A stretch of 64,000 nt of DNA from Achromobacter xylosoxidans (GTDB lineage: Bacteria > Pseudomonadota > Gammaproteobacteria > Burkholderiales > Burkholderiaceae_B): contig NZ_CP061008.1 of the NCBI RefSeq assembly GCF_014490035.1, positions 6,634,001 through 6,698,000 on the forward strand, in the 5' to 3' direction. This document shows, piece after piece, positions 1 through 10,200 of the stretch. Each line of letters opens with the position of its first letter. Position 1 is the stretch's first letter. Below the pieces are notes generated by a model. The model made no database searches. It was given only the letters and a program-made list of their open reading frames with translations, and was not told where the DNA came from. The translations under genes and the position numbers were made by a program.

Positions 1-2
1 TG

Positions 3-2492
3 TGGAAGCTGGCCGGCGCCGAAGCCGGCGGCCTGCTGGACCTGGCCACGCCCAAGCTATGTCCGGAGGTGCTGGTCGCGGGCCACGCCTACCCGCATGA
101 TCCCGCGAGTCCCGGCGCCTGCGCCGTGCGCCTGAAGGTGGGCGCGATCGACAAATCATTGCTGGTCTTCGGCGACCGCTACTGGCTCGATGGCAAGGCC
201 ACCGCCCCCCAACCCTTCGAGCGCATGCGTCTGGACTGGAGCCGCGCCTACGGCGGCCCCGGCTGCGCGGAGAACCCGCTGGGCATCGGCGCGCAGGAAG
301 AAGACTTCAACGGCGTGCGCGTGCGCCGGCTGCCCAACATCGAGCACCCGCAGGAGCGCGTCGCGTCGCCCTCCCAGCGCGTCGCCCCCGCCGGTTTTAC
401 GGCCATGCCCATGGACTGGCCGCAACGGGCCGCGCTGCTGGGCCGCCAGTATGGCCAGCAGTGGCTGGAGCATGACTTCCCGGGTTTCGCGTCCGACATG
501 GATTGGCGCTTCTTCAATGCCGCGCCGCCCGACCAATGGGGCCCCGCAAATTCGGCGCTTGCTGGCGGCGCCGACTTTGAGCTGTGGAACATGCACCCTG
601 AACACGAGGTGCTGCGCGGCCGCCTGCCCGACTGGCGCGCCCGCTGCTTCGTCAGCCGCCAGACCGACGGCAGCGCGCTTGAAGAAGTCGCGCTGCGCCT
701 GACCACGGCCTGGTTCTTTCCCGACCGCGCGCAGCTGGCGCTGATCTGGCACGGCGCGCTGCCGGTGCGCGAAGATGACGCCGCCGATATCCTGCACATC
801 ATGCCCGCGCTGGAACACGCCGGCCAGGCGCGCGACATGGCGCATTACCAGACGGTGATGGGACAGCGCCTCGAGACCGAGCTCGGCGCGGTCCATGCCC
901 TGCTGGATGCCCAGCTCGTGCCGGAAGACATTTGCGGCGAGCTGCCGCAGGCGGCCATGGAAGCCACGGTCCAGCGGCCGTCGAACCGCAACCTCCATGC
1001 CGGCGCGGCACGGCGGCATGCCCGCGAGCGCGAATCGCTGCTCGCCCAGGGCCTGGATCCCGACCTGTACATGGTTCCCCTGGAGCCGGCGTCAAAGGCG
1101 CCGGACCTGGCCGACCTGCCTCAGACCATCCTGCGCATGCAGCAGGAGCTGGAAGAGGCCAAACGCCTGTCCGGCGGACCCGCCGCGCGCGCGCTGGCCG
1201 ATCCCAACCTGCCGTCCATGGCCGCGGTCTCGGGCGTCGACGTGGACGCGCTGCGCAAGCTGGAAGATGACGGCAAGCTTCCCGCCGGCTTCGACCCGCG
1301 CGTGGTGAAGCGGCACATCGCCGACTTCGATGCCAACCCTCACGCGCAGGCCGAGCGCGGCGTACAGCAAGCCGCAGATTCGCCGCCATCGCTCAGCCAA
1401 ACCCTGGGCCCGCAGGTGCATCAGGCCTATCAGCAATCGGCGCATCAGTTCGCGCCGCCCCCGCCCATGCCGCCGCTGCGCGCACGGCGCACGCGCATGA
1501 AGCTGGAAGCGCGCCTGAAGGGCGATCGCGATTGCCGGGACATGAACCTGACCGGCGCGGACCTGAGCGGCATGGATCTTTCCGGGGTCGACTTCCAGCG
1601 TGCCATCCTGGCCGGCGCCCGGCTCGCCGGCGCGCGGCTGGACGGCTGCAACCTCGCCGACGCCGTGCTGGCCGGCGCCGACCTGACGCGCGCCAGCGTG
1701 CGCGGCGCCGACATGTCGCGCGCGAACCTGGGCCGCACGCAATGCGTGCAGACGGACTTCACCGAAAGCCGCATCACGGAGACCATCTGGGACCATGCCA
1801 GCTGCGAGGATTGCAGCTTTGCCGGCAGCGTCTGGCTGCTGGGACGCCTGCATCAGGCGCGCTTGCGCGGTTGCGACCTGAGCGGCGCGTCATTCGAGCA
1901 ATGGGCCGCAATGATGGCCGCCTTCGAGGATTGCCGCTTTCACGAAGCGCGCTTGAATCAGTGCGTGTTCATGCAGGGAACGATGGCGAACGCCGATTTC
2001 TCCCGCGCGGACCTGCTGCGCGTCAGCTTCATGGACGTGGAGTTTTCGGGCCGCCATAGCCTGGAGAACGCCACGCTCGATGGCTGCGCCTACGCGGGAC
2101 GCGTAGCGCTTGCCGGCGCATGCCTGCGCGGCATGCAGTTCAAGGTGGGCAGCATGCGTGGCGCGATGCTCGATCGCGCCGACTTGCGTGGCGCGCAACT
2201 TGCCGCCAGTGACTTTTCGAACTGCAGCCTGCGGGAAGCAGACCTCAGCGGCGTGGCCGTCCCCGACACCCACTTCGTGCGCGCCGATTTCACCGGCGCG
2301 CGGCTGCGCAACGCCAACCTGATCAACAGCCTGCTCGGCAAGGCCATCCTGCTGCGCGCCGACCTGACCGGCGCCAACCTCTTTCGCGCCGATGTCGCGC
2401 AGGCGCAGATGGACGGCAGCACCGGGCTGGACGACGCCCATACCCAGGGCGCCAAGCTCTGGCCGGCCCGGCAGCCGGAGAACGCCGCATGA
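3..2492 (+). CDS. DUF2169 and pentapeptide-repeat protein, type VI secretion accessory (5' end cut by window)
   Basis: The frame is open from the first bases of the window, so the true start lies upstream; the GTG at 69 is internal to the conserved domain. About 829 residues are visible. Roughly the first 270 match the DUF2169 pattern (GHAYPHDP, then KSLLVFGDRYW). A variable middle with a Glu-rich helix and a proline run (APPPPMPPL) follows. From about residue 505 to the end there are pentapeptide repeats of the A(D/N)LXX type, which should form a right-handed quadrilateral beta helix. DUF2169 proteins are known from VgrG/PAAR neighbourhoods, where they act as loading or adaptor proteins for type VI secretion effectors. 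The next gene overlaps it by ATGA, so the two are translationally coupled. Family assignment is firm; an adaptor role is inferred from family and neighbours. Confidence 0.85.
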   Translation, partial: WKLAGAEAGGLLDLATPKLCPEVLVAGHAYPHDPASPGACAVRLKVGAIDKSLLVFGDRYWLDGKATAPQPFERMRLDWSRAYGGPGCAENPLGIGAQEEDFNGVRVRRLPNIEHPQERVASPSQRVAPAGFTAMPMDWPQRAALLGRQYGQQWLEHDFPGFASDMDWRFFNAAPPDQWGPANSALAGGADFELWNMHPEHEVLRGRLPDWRARCFVSRQTDGSALEEVALRLTTAWFFPDRAQLALIWHGALPVREDDAADILHIMPALEHAGQARDMAHYQTVMGQRLETELGAVHALLDAQLVPEDICGELPQAAMEATVQRPSNRNLHAGAARRHARERESLLAQGLDPDLYMVPLEPASKAPDLADLPQTILRMQQELEEAKRLSGGPAARALADPNLPSMAAVSGVDVDALRKLEDDGKLPAGFDPRVVKRHIADFDANPHAQAERGVQQAADSPPSLSQTLGPQVHQAYQQSAHQFAPPPPMPPLRARRTRMKLEARLKGDRDCRDMNLTGADLSGMDLSGVDFQRAILAGARLAGARLDGCNLADAVLAGADLTRASVRGADMSRANLGRTQCVQTDFTESRITETIWDHASCEDCSFAGSVWLLGRLHQARLRGCDLSGASFEQWAAMMAAFEDCRFHEARLNQCVFMQGTMANADFSRADLLRVSFMDVEFSGRHSLENATLDGCAYAGRVALAGACLRGMQFKVGSMRGAMLDRADLRGAQLAASDFSNCSLREADLSGVAVPDTHFVRADFTGARLRNANLINSLLGKAILLRADLTGANLFRADVAQAQMDGSTGLDDAHTQGAKLWPARQPENAA

Positions 2493-3547
2493 ATCTGGAC
2501 CAGTTGCTGGACCAGGTGCGCCACGGCGAGCCGATAGCGCACCTCAGCCTGGCGGGCCAGGACCTGCGCGGCCTGGACCTGGCGGGCGCGTTCTTCGATC
2601 AGGTAGATTTGAGCGGCGCCAGGATGAGCGGTTGCCAGTTGCAGGACAGCCAATTCCTCAACTGCGTGCTGGCTGGCGTGGACGCCGCGGACGCCAATCT
2701 GGATATGGCCCGGCTGTTTCGCTGCCAGGCCCGCGGCGCGGTGCTGGACCGCAGCCACGCCCATGGCGTCAGCTTCACCGAATGCGATCTGGGACAGGCC
2801 AGCCTGGAAGGGGCCGAGCTGCGGGAAGCGGCTTTCAACTCCACCTCGCTCGAAGCGGCCTCCTTCCGTTCCGCCCGCGTGGAGCGCTCGGTGTTCTCGC
2901 GCGGCGCGCTTGCGCGTGCCGACCTGTCGCAGGCCCGGATGAGCTACACCCTGCTCCACCAGCTGGACCTGCGCAGCATCGTGCTGGCGGGCGCCAGCGC
3001 GGAAAGCACCATGTTCATCGAATGCGATCTGACGGCGCAGGACTTCTCCTCGCAAGCCTACCCGCTCTGCCATTTCACCGACAGCCAGCTGGACGGCGCG
3101 GACTTCCGCAATGCCGACCTGCGCCAGGCCGGCTTCAAGGGCGCAACGCTGCGCGGCGCGCGCTTCGCTGGCGCGTCGGCCCCACAGTGCTTGTTCCCTC
3201 AGGCCGACCTGAGCGGCGCCGACCTGCAGGGCGGCCGTTTCGACGGCGCCATCTGGGCCGAGGCGACGCTGGACGGCGCGTCCTTGCGCGGCGCCAGCCT
3301 GTCGCTGTGCGTCTTCCAGCGCGCGCGCTGCGCCGACACCGATTTCCGCGGCGCCAACCTGACCGACGCCGATTTCTCGCTGGCCGACCTGGGCGGGGCC
3401 GACCTGCGCGACGCCACGTTCCTGCGCACGCGCATGCATCGCGCGTTGACGCACGGCGCGCGTTGGACGCAGCGCCGCGGCATCATCGAAAACGACGCGC
3501 CCCTGCTTGAAGCCGAACTCTGGTCAGCCGGACGCGCCCCCCTTTGA
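2489..3547 (+). CDS. Pentapeptide-repeat protein
   Basis: A 352-residue protein built almost entirely of pentapeptide repeats (for example GADLQGGRFDGA and GANLTDADFSLADLGGADL), with a short non-repeat head of about 30 residues. It has no signal peptide and no membrane segment, so it is probably cytoplasmic. Its ATG overlaps the stop of the upstream DUF2169 gene (ATGA), so the two are translated as a pair and probably act together. Pentapeptide proteins have varied roles, including DNA mimicry; here the DUF2169 partner and the PAAR-like gene that follows point to type VI effector handling or immunity. The exact function is unknown. Confidence 0.85.
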   Translation: MNLDQLLDQVRHGEPIAHLSLAGQDLRGLDLAGAFFDQVDLSGARMSGCQLQDSQFLNCVLAGVDAADANLDMARLFRCQARGAVLDRSHAHGVSFTECDLGQASLEGAELREAAFNSTSLEAASFRSARVERSVFSRGALARADLSQARMSYTLLHQLDLRSIVLAGASAESTMFIECDLTAQDFSSQAYPLCHFTDSQLDGADFRNADLRQAGFKGATLRGARFAGASAPQCLFPQADLSGADLQGGRFDGAIWAEATLDGASLRGASLSLCVFQRARCADTDFRGANLTDADFSLADLGGADLRDATFLRTRMHRALTHGARWTQRRGIIENDAPLLEAELWSAGRAPL

Positions 3548-3591
3548 CCCCACGCGGCATCGCCGCCCCCTCGCCGCACAAGGAGATCAAT

Positions 3592-3975
3592 ATGCTCGCA
3601 GTCTGCCAATTGCCCAGCCTGGCCGTGGGCGTACCCGACGTCTGCAAAACCCCGGTGCCGCCGGTGCCGCACATCGACACGGCGACGTCGTCCATGGGTA
3701 TCCCCGTGGTCTGGAATGTATGGTTGATGGCCGCGCCCGTGCACAACATGGCCACGCTGATACCCGTCACGCTGGGCGATACCGCCGGCGTGGGCGGCGG
3801 CCTGATCTCGCAGACCTTCATGGGACAGTCGCGCTACATGACGGGCGCATTCACCATGCTGGTGCGCGGCGCGCCCATCGTCCGCATGACCAGCCTGACC
3901 CTGCAGAACACCATCAATGCGCCCGGCGTCAAGGTGTACTCGCCCCAGCCCGTGATGGTCGTGCTGAAGGCCTGA
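3592..3975 (+). CDS. DUF4150 / PAAR-like protein
   Basis: A 127-residue protein. I chose the ATG at 3592 because AGGAG (3581-3585) lies six bases upstream; a longer frame from 3544 would add 16 residues without a good ribosome site. Conserved features of the DUF4150 PAAR-like family are visible: an N-terminal stretch ending in PDVCKTPVPPVP, and a C-terminal half with GGGLISQTFMGQS, RGAPIVRMTS and a terminal VYSPQPVMVVL strand. Proteins of this family cap the VgrG spike of type VI secretion systems or carry effectors. It follows the pentapeptide gene by 44 bases and is probably in the same operon. No toxin domain is fused to it, so any effector would be a separate gene, perhaps upstream of the window. 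Confidence 0.8.
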   Translation: MLAVCQLPSLAVGVPDVCKTPVPPVPHIDTATSSMGIPVVWNVWLMAAPVHNMATLIPVTLGDTAGVGGGLISQTFMGQSRYMTGAFTMLVRGAPIVRMTSLTLQNTINAPGVKVYSPQPVMVVLKA

Positions 3976-3990
3976 ACAGGCCGTCAGCGA

Positions 3991-5358
3991 CTACAGCTCG
4001 CCGTAGGAGTGCAGCCCGGACAGGAACATGTTCACGCCCAGGAAGGCGAAGCCGGTGATCAGCAGGCCCATCAGCGCCCAGTAGGCCGCCATAGTGCCGC
4101 GCAGGCCCTTGATCAGGCGCATGTGCAGCCAGGCCGCATAGTTGAGCCAGACGATCAGCGCCCAGGTTTCCTTGGGGTCCCACTGCCAGTACGCGCCCCA
4201 GGCGTCGGCCGCCCACAGCGCGCCCAGGATGGTGGCGACCGTGAAGAACGCGAAGCCGATCGCGATGGCGCGATACATGATGTCGTCCAGCACTTCCAGC
4301 GAGGGCAGCGCCGCTGCGATGCGGCGGCGTCCCAGCAGGATGGCGCCCACGATCACCGCGCCCACGCCGAAATACAGCATCCAGGTGGCCGACAGGCCGT
4401 CGGTGCGGAACACCATGGGCTCGGCGCACAACAGCACGCCCAGCACGAACAGCGGGGCCAGCTTGGCCCAGGACGTGGTCTGGCCGTGCTGCTTGACCAG
4501 GTAGGCAAAGCCCACCATGGCGGCCAGCGAGAAGGTGCCGTAGCCGATGAAGTTGGCGGGCACGTGCAGTTTCATCCACCAGCTCTTGAGCGCCGGCACC
4601 AGCGGCTGGATCTGCCCGGCATCGCGCGTGAACGAATACCACAGCAGGAACACCACGGCCGACGTCACCACCAGCATCACGAAGCCGCCCAGCGCGCGCG
4701 TGGCGTACTTGCGTTCGTAGTAGAGGTAGAACAGCGCCGTGATCAGCGCAAACAGCACGAATACTTCATACAGGTTGCTGACCGGGATGTGGCCCAGGTC
4801 CGGGCCCATCAGGTGTCCTTCGCGCCAGCGCACCAAAAGGCCCGTGACGCCGGCGAACACCGCGCCCCAGCTCAACGCCGTGCCCAGCCAGGCGGCCGTG
4901 GGGCTGAAGAAGCCGATCCAGTAGCAGACCATGGCCAGCGCGAACAGCGCGCACATCCACAGGATGGCGGATTGCGAGGAGAACAGGTACTTCAGGAAGA
5001 ACACCTGCTCGGCGCGGGCCAGGTCGTTGCCGTACAGCATCAGCGCCAGTCCGGCCGCGATGGCACAGGCGACCATCAGGTGGCGCAGCGGACGCCACAA
5101 CCAGCCCATCCAGGCCAGCACCGGCACGGTGCCGCACAGGATGATCTTCTCGTAATAGTCCATCGCGTTGCTGTAGCGGGTCAGCGCGAAGCCCGCACCC
5201 ACTGCCAGCAACAAAAAGAAGACGACGTCGGTCCAGTCAGGCCTGCCGCGCTGGGCGCGGCCATCGCCGGTTTCGGACAAGGCGTCCTGCCAGAGCTGGT
5301 CCGGCGAGGCTGCCAGCGACTGCGGCGAGGAGGGATGCGTGGTGGTCGTAGTGGACAT
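3991..5358 (-). CDS. ccsB: Cytochrome c maturation protein CcsB (WWD haem-handling protein)
   Basis: A 455-residue polytopic membrane protein of the System II cytochrome c synthetase. The tryptophan-rich WWD motif WAADAWGAYWQWDPKE lies near residues 375-390; in this family it presents haem to apocytochromes on the periplasmic side. Several transmembrane helices surround it and the C-terminal half matches CcsA/ResC. Naming differs: this WWD protein is called CcsB in the TIGRFAM scheme but CcsA in part of the Bordetella literature. The start lies eight bases after the end of resB, so the two form one transcript, as expected for a two-subunit synthetase. It converges with the PAAR-like gene, with 15 bases between them. 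Confidence 0.95.
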   Translation of the reverse strand: MSTTTTTHPSSPQSLAASPDQLWQDALSETGDGRAQRGRPDWTDVVFFLLLAVGAGFALTRYSNAMDYYEKIILCGTVPVLAWMGWLWRPLRHLMVACAIAAGLALMLYGNDLARAEQVFFLKYLFSSQSAILWMCALFALAMVCYWIGFFSPTAAWLGTALSWGAVFAGVTGLLVRWREGHLMGPDLGHIPVSNLYEVFVLFALITALFYLYYERKYATRALGGFVMLVVTSAVVFLLWYSFTRDAGQIQPLVPALKSWWMKLHVPANFIGYGTFSLAAMVGFAYLVKQHGQTTSWAKLAPLFVLGVLLCAEPMVFRTDGLSATWMLYFGVGAVIVGAILLGRRRIAAALPSLEVLDDIMYRAIAIGFAFFTVATILGALWAADAWGAYWQWDPKETWALIVWLNYAAWLHMRLIKGLRGTMAAYWALMGLLITGFAFLGVNMFLSGLHSYGEL

Positions 5359-5366
5359 AGGAAACC

Positions 5367-7445
5367 TTAAGACCTCTTCTGGCGCAGCAGCGCCTGCTTG
5401 AAGCGTTCAAACTCCTGGTTGAAGTCGAGTGTACGCTTCTGGGACGTCATGGCCGCCAGGACGCTGCTGCCGCCGCCTTGCGGCTTGATCCAGATCCAGA
5501 TGCGGCGGTCTCGAATATAGAACATCGAGAACACGCCCAGGACCAGCAGCAGGCTGCCCAGGTAGACGGTGTTCTTGCCGGGCGTACGGCTGACCTGGAA
5601 CACGCTGGCCTGCACGTGCTTGAAGTCCGCCAGCGACAGGAACACCGGCGCCGGATAGACGGTCAGGTCCGACAGCGCGGCCACGGACAGGCGCGACCAG
5701 ACGGCGGCGCGTTCGGCCTCCGGGCCCTCGGTGGCCACGGGCGGCAGGCCGGCGCGCTCGCGCTCGATGGCGCGCAGTTCGTTCATGCTGGCGCCGATCA
5801 GGCGGATCACCACGTCGGCTGCCCGTTCCAGGTCCTGCGGCGGCGTATTGGCCTGCAGGAACGCCGCCACGGCTTGCAAGCCGCCGGAGGAGAAGGTTTC
5901 CAGGGCGCGCTCGGCGGCCGTCTGTAGCGGCTGGCGATCCGTCCCCGCAGGGCTGTTGCGTTCCGCGAAGCGGCGCGCGGCTTCCTGGCGCGCCGCGGGG
6001 TCGGCCAGCGTCGCGCGCAGGCGCATGAATTCGGCGATCGAGCTGTCGTCGTCGGCCGGAATGCGCAGGTAGCGGAACGGCTCGGAGGCGTTGTTGCGCA
6101 CCCCGGCCAGGAACACGGCGGCGCCGTCCAGCTCGACGGGCAACATGTAATTCTGGAATTCGTGGGCCTGGCCGGCGTCATCGATCAGCTTGTACTCGAC
6201 GCTGGGGCCGACGTTGCGCAGGTTTTCGTTCTTTTTGCCCGCGGCGCTGCCGGATACCGACGCGACATGGTCGGCGAAGCTCTGGTTGCCGCCCTTGGGC
6301 GCGCCCCCGGTCAGATCCTCGACGTTGATGGGCCGCAGGGCCGTAATCTCGATGCCCATGCTGCGCGCGCCGCGGGCAGTGTGAGCGGTTACTTCGCTGG
6401 TCTTGCCCACCGTGCCGTCAACCGCGAAGGTAGCGGCGTCAGATCCTACTAGCGGGTAGCCTTTCAGCGTCACCGCGCTGCCGCCGTCGTCAAAACTGGA
6501 CTGGTAGACCGTCATGCCCTTGAAGCGCAGCGGCTCGTTGACCTCGATGGTGGAGTCGAAACTCTTGCCGGTGTCCGGGTCGGTGACCTCGACCTCGCTG
6601 GCGAAGCGGCTGGGCATGCCGGTGGAGTAATAGTCGACCACGAACTTCTTGAGCTTCAGCGTGAAGGGCATGGGCTGCACCAGGGCGCCGTCGCCTACCA
6701 TCACGACCGCCGTGCTGGCCTGACCGCCCTCCGGCACCAGCACGCTGGCGCGGAAACTCGGGTTGTCGACCGACAGGCGGCCGCTTTCCGGCACTTCCGA
6801 GATCAGCATGTTCTCGACGATGGGCTTCTTGCCGCCGAACATGACCTGCAGGCGCACCGGCAACTCGCTGTCCAGCAAGCCGCCGATACAGATGATGACC
6901 ATGGCCGCGTGGGCGAACACATAGCCCAGGCGGTTGGCGCTGCCTTTCTTGGCCGCCAGCAGCACGCCGTCCGCGTCCTGGCGTTCGCGTACGGCATAGC
7001 CCAGCCGGCCCAGCAGGGATTTGAGGCCCGCGGCCGTCTGCGGCACGTCGGTGGGTTCTTCGGTTTCCACCCGGTGCGGGAAGGCGCGCAGGCTGCTGGC
7101 GCGCACGTGCTCGCGGAACGAACGGGCATCGCGCAGCATCTTGGGCGCGTTGCGGATCAGGCAGACCGAGGTCGACACGACCAGGAACCCCATGATCAGC
7201 AGGAACCACCAGCTGTTGTAGACGTGCCAGATGGAGAACTTGTCGAACACTTCGAACCAGAACGGCCCGAACTGGTCGATGTAATTGTTGGACGAGCGGT
7301 TCTGCTGCAAGACCGTTCCCACCAGGCTCGCCACGCAGATGAACATCAGCAGGCTGACGGCGAAACGCATCGAGCCCAGCAATTCGAAGAAATCGCCGGG
7401 CAGGCTGCGCAGGGAAGGACGGGAGTGTGTACGGGTCGAATTCAT
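5367..7445 (-). CDS. resB: Cytochrome c biogenesis protein ResB
   Basis: A 692-residue membrane protein, the partner of CcsB in System II cytochrome c maturation. Three transmembrane segments lie in the first ~220 residues (around SLLMFICVASLVGTVLQQN, WFLLIMGFLVV and AMVIICIGGLL). A large periplasmic domain follows, then a last membrane helix near YLGSLLLVLGVFSMFYIRD. This layout is typical of ResB/Ccs1. The start chosen is the ATG at 7445. No Shine-Dalgarno is visible: the six bases before the C that precedes the ATG are the U-tract of a terminator-like hairpin (7447-7479). An internal ATG at 7370 also lacks a good ribosome site. Translation initiation here is therefore unusual. Confidence 0.93.
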   Translation of the reverse strand: MNSTRTHSRPSLRSLPGDFFELLGSMRFAVSLLMFICVASLVGTVLQQNRSSNNYIDQFGPFWFEVFDKFSIWHVYNSWWFLLIMGFLVVSTSVCLIRNAPKMLRDARSFREHVRASSLRAFPHRVETEEPTDVPQTAAGLKSLLGRLGYAVRERQDADGVLLAAKKGSANRLGYVFAHAAMVIICIGGLLDSELPVRLQVMFGGKKPIVENMLISEVPESGRLSVDNPSFRASVLVPEGGQASTAVVMVGDGALVQPMPFTLKLKKFVVDYYSTGMPSRFASEVEVTDPDTGKSFDSTIEVNEPLRFKGMTVYQSSFDDGGSAVTLKGYPLVGSDAATFAVDGTVGKTSEVTAHTARGARSMGIEITALRPINVEDLTGGAPKGGNQSFADHVASVSGSAAGKKNENLRNVGPSVEYKLIDDAGQAHEFQNYMLPVELDGAAVFLAGVRNNASEPFRYLRIPADDDSSIAEFMRLRATLADPAARQEAARRFAERNSPAGTDRQPLQTAAERALETFSSGGLQAVAAFLQANTPPQDLERAADVVIRLIGASMNELRAIERERAGLPPVATEGPEAERAAVWSRLSVAALSDLTVYPAPVFLSLADFKHVQASVFQVSRTPGKNTVYLGSLLLVLGVFSMFYIRDRRIWIWIKPQGGGSSVLAAMTSQKRTLDFNQEFERFKQALLRQKRS

Positions 7446-7446
7446 G

Positions 7447-7479
7447 AAAAAAGGGGGGCCGCGCTATCGGCTACCCCCC
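7447..7479 (-). terminator. Terminator-like hairpin ending at the resB start codon
   Basis: On the minus strand GGGGGG-TAG-CCG, a six-base loop and CGG-CCCCCC form a GC stem with a three-base bulge. It is followed at once by six T residues (7447-7452), then C and the resB ATG at 7445. It looks like an intrinsic terminator for the upstream cytochrome c4 gene. It could also act as an attenuator controlling read-through into resB-ccsB. Confidence 0.6.
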
Positions 7480-7563
7480 TCATAGACAACGCGCGGCGGA
7501 ACCAGGTTCCGCTGCGCTGAGTTTGCAGAACGCGGACCAGCCGCGCGCGTGGCTGGCTGGCGC

Positions 7564-8265
7564 CTACCGCAGACCGGCGGCGTAGTCCGACACGGCCTTG
7601 ATGTCGGCGTCCGACATGCGGTCCGCGATCGCGAACATGACGTCGTTCTTGCGGTCGCCGCTGCGGAACAGCTTCAGCTGCTCTTCAATGTACATGGGGA
7701 ACTGGCCCGACAACCGGGGGTACTGGCTGGGAATGCCCGCGCCATTGGCAGAATGGCACGAGGCGCAGGCCGGAACCTTGCGATCCGGCAAACCGCCGCG
7801 CCAGATCTTTTGACCCAGATCAACCAGCTTCTCCTGGCCGGCCGTGGCGGGCTCCTTGAGCGGCTGCTGCGCCAGGTACAGCGCGATGTTCTGCATGTCG
7901 GCGGGCGTCAGGTTCTGCGCCATGGCCGTCATCGGGGTGGGATTGCCGCCCGCGCCATTGCGCACCGGCAGCTTGGCGCCAGGCTTGATCTGGAAGTCCG
8001 CCAATTGCTTGGCCAGGTACTCGTGGGACTGCGCGGCCAGATTGGGGTTCACCGGGATGGTGCTATTGCCCGCCGCGCCATGACAGGACGCACAGGCGAT
8101 GATGCCCCTGGCCGCATCACCCTGGTCAAACAGCTGTCCGCCCTTGGCGGCATCTGGTTTTACCGGGCCCGCGGCGCCTTCGGCGGCGAAACTCGTAGTA
8201 GATAAGGCGGAGGCGCCGAGCAACAGCCCGCTCGCAACCAACATCCGGGACAGCACACGCTTCAT
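7564..8265 (-). CDS. Di-haem cytochrome c4
   Basis: A 233-residue exported cytochrome. Two CXXCH haem sites (both CASCH) lie in two similar halves, the hallmark of cytochrome c4, which passes electrons from the bc1 complex to terminal oxidases in the periplasm. I start it at the ATG at 8265, giving MKRVLSRMLVASGLLLGAS, a clear signal peptide ending near SFAA; GAGG lies just upstream. A longer frame to 8325 would place 20 extra residues before the signal peptide and is rejected. Candidate sixth ligands are the methionines around PMTAMAQ and KNDVMFAIADRM. It lies directly upstream of the resB-ccsB pair needed to attach its haems. Confidence 0.92.
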   Translation of the reverse strand: MKRVLSRMLVASGLLLGASALSTTSFAAEGAAGPVKPDAAKGGQLFDQGDAARGIIACASCHGAAGNSTIPVNPNLAAQSHEYLAKQLADFQIKPGAKLPVRNGAGGNPTPMTAMAQNLTPADMQNIALYLAQQPLKEPATAGQEKLVDLGQKIWRGGLPDRKVPACASCHSANGAGIPSQYPRLSGQFPMYIEEQLKLFRSGDRKNDVMFAIADRMSDADIKAVSDYAAGLR

Positions 8266-8506
8266 GAAGACCTCGACGATCGCATCGATCAAGGCGCAAA
8301 AAGGCGCCCACGCCTGCCCGCACACCCTGGAATACCGTATCGAACCTGTTTTGCCTTCCTGCCTGCGATGTTGCTGCGAGCTTGCCGGATAAAGCGATCA
8401 GCAAGCCAAACAGTAAGCAAAAAAGACGGCTCCGCGCACGGGGACCACTGTTGCAAACGCCGGATTATACAATAGGGCTCGAAACCAACCGTATCCAAAG
8501 CCACCC

Positions 8507-10143
<1,637 letters not shown>

Positions 10144-10149
10144 GCGCTT

Positions 10150-10197
10150 GCGGCATCGCGGGCCGGGCCTGTACCGGCCGGCCGCGACGCTTGCCGC
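10150..10197. terminator. Long GC hairpin between convergent hemB and transporter genes
   Basis: GCGGCA-TCGCGG-GCCGG pairs with CCGGC-CCGCGA-TGCCGC across a short loop, with small bulges. There is no T-tract on either side, so it may be a weak or Rho-assisted bidirectional terminator. The assignment rests on structure and on its position between converging genes. Confidence 0.35.
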
Positions 10198-10200
10198 GGA

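Noticed and set aside
2090..3454. A 454-codon minus-strand frame of Ala/Gln/Val repeats
   Set aside because: The repeats are the mirror of the pentapeptide repeats on the plus strand, which have a coupled start and a family match.
3976..3990. Short GGCCT/AGGCC hairpin between the PAAR-like gene and ccsB as a terminator
   Set aside because: The stem is about five bases, overlaps the stop codon region and has no T-tract.
8266..8506. A promoter for engB around TTGCAA and TACAAT (8450-8475)
   Set aside because: The two elements are only about 11 bases apart, too close for a sigma-70 promoter; no other good pair was seen.
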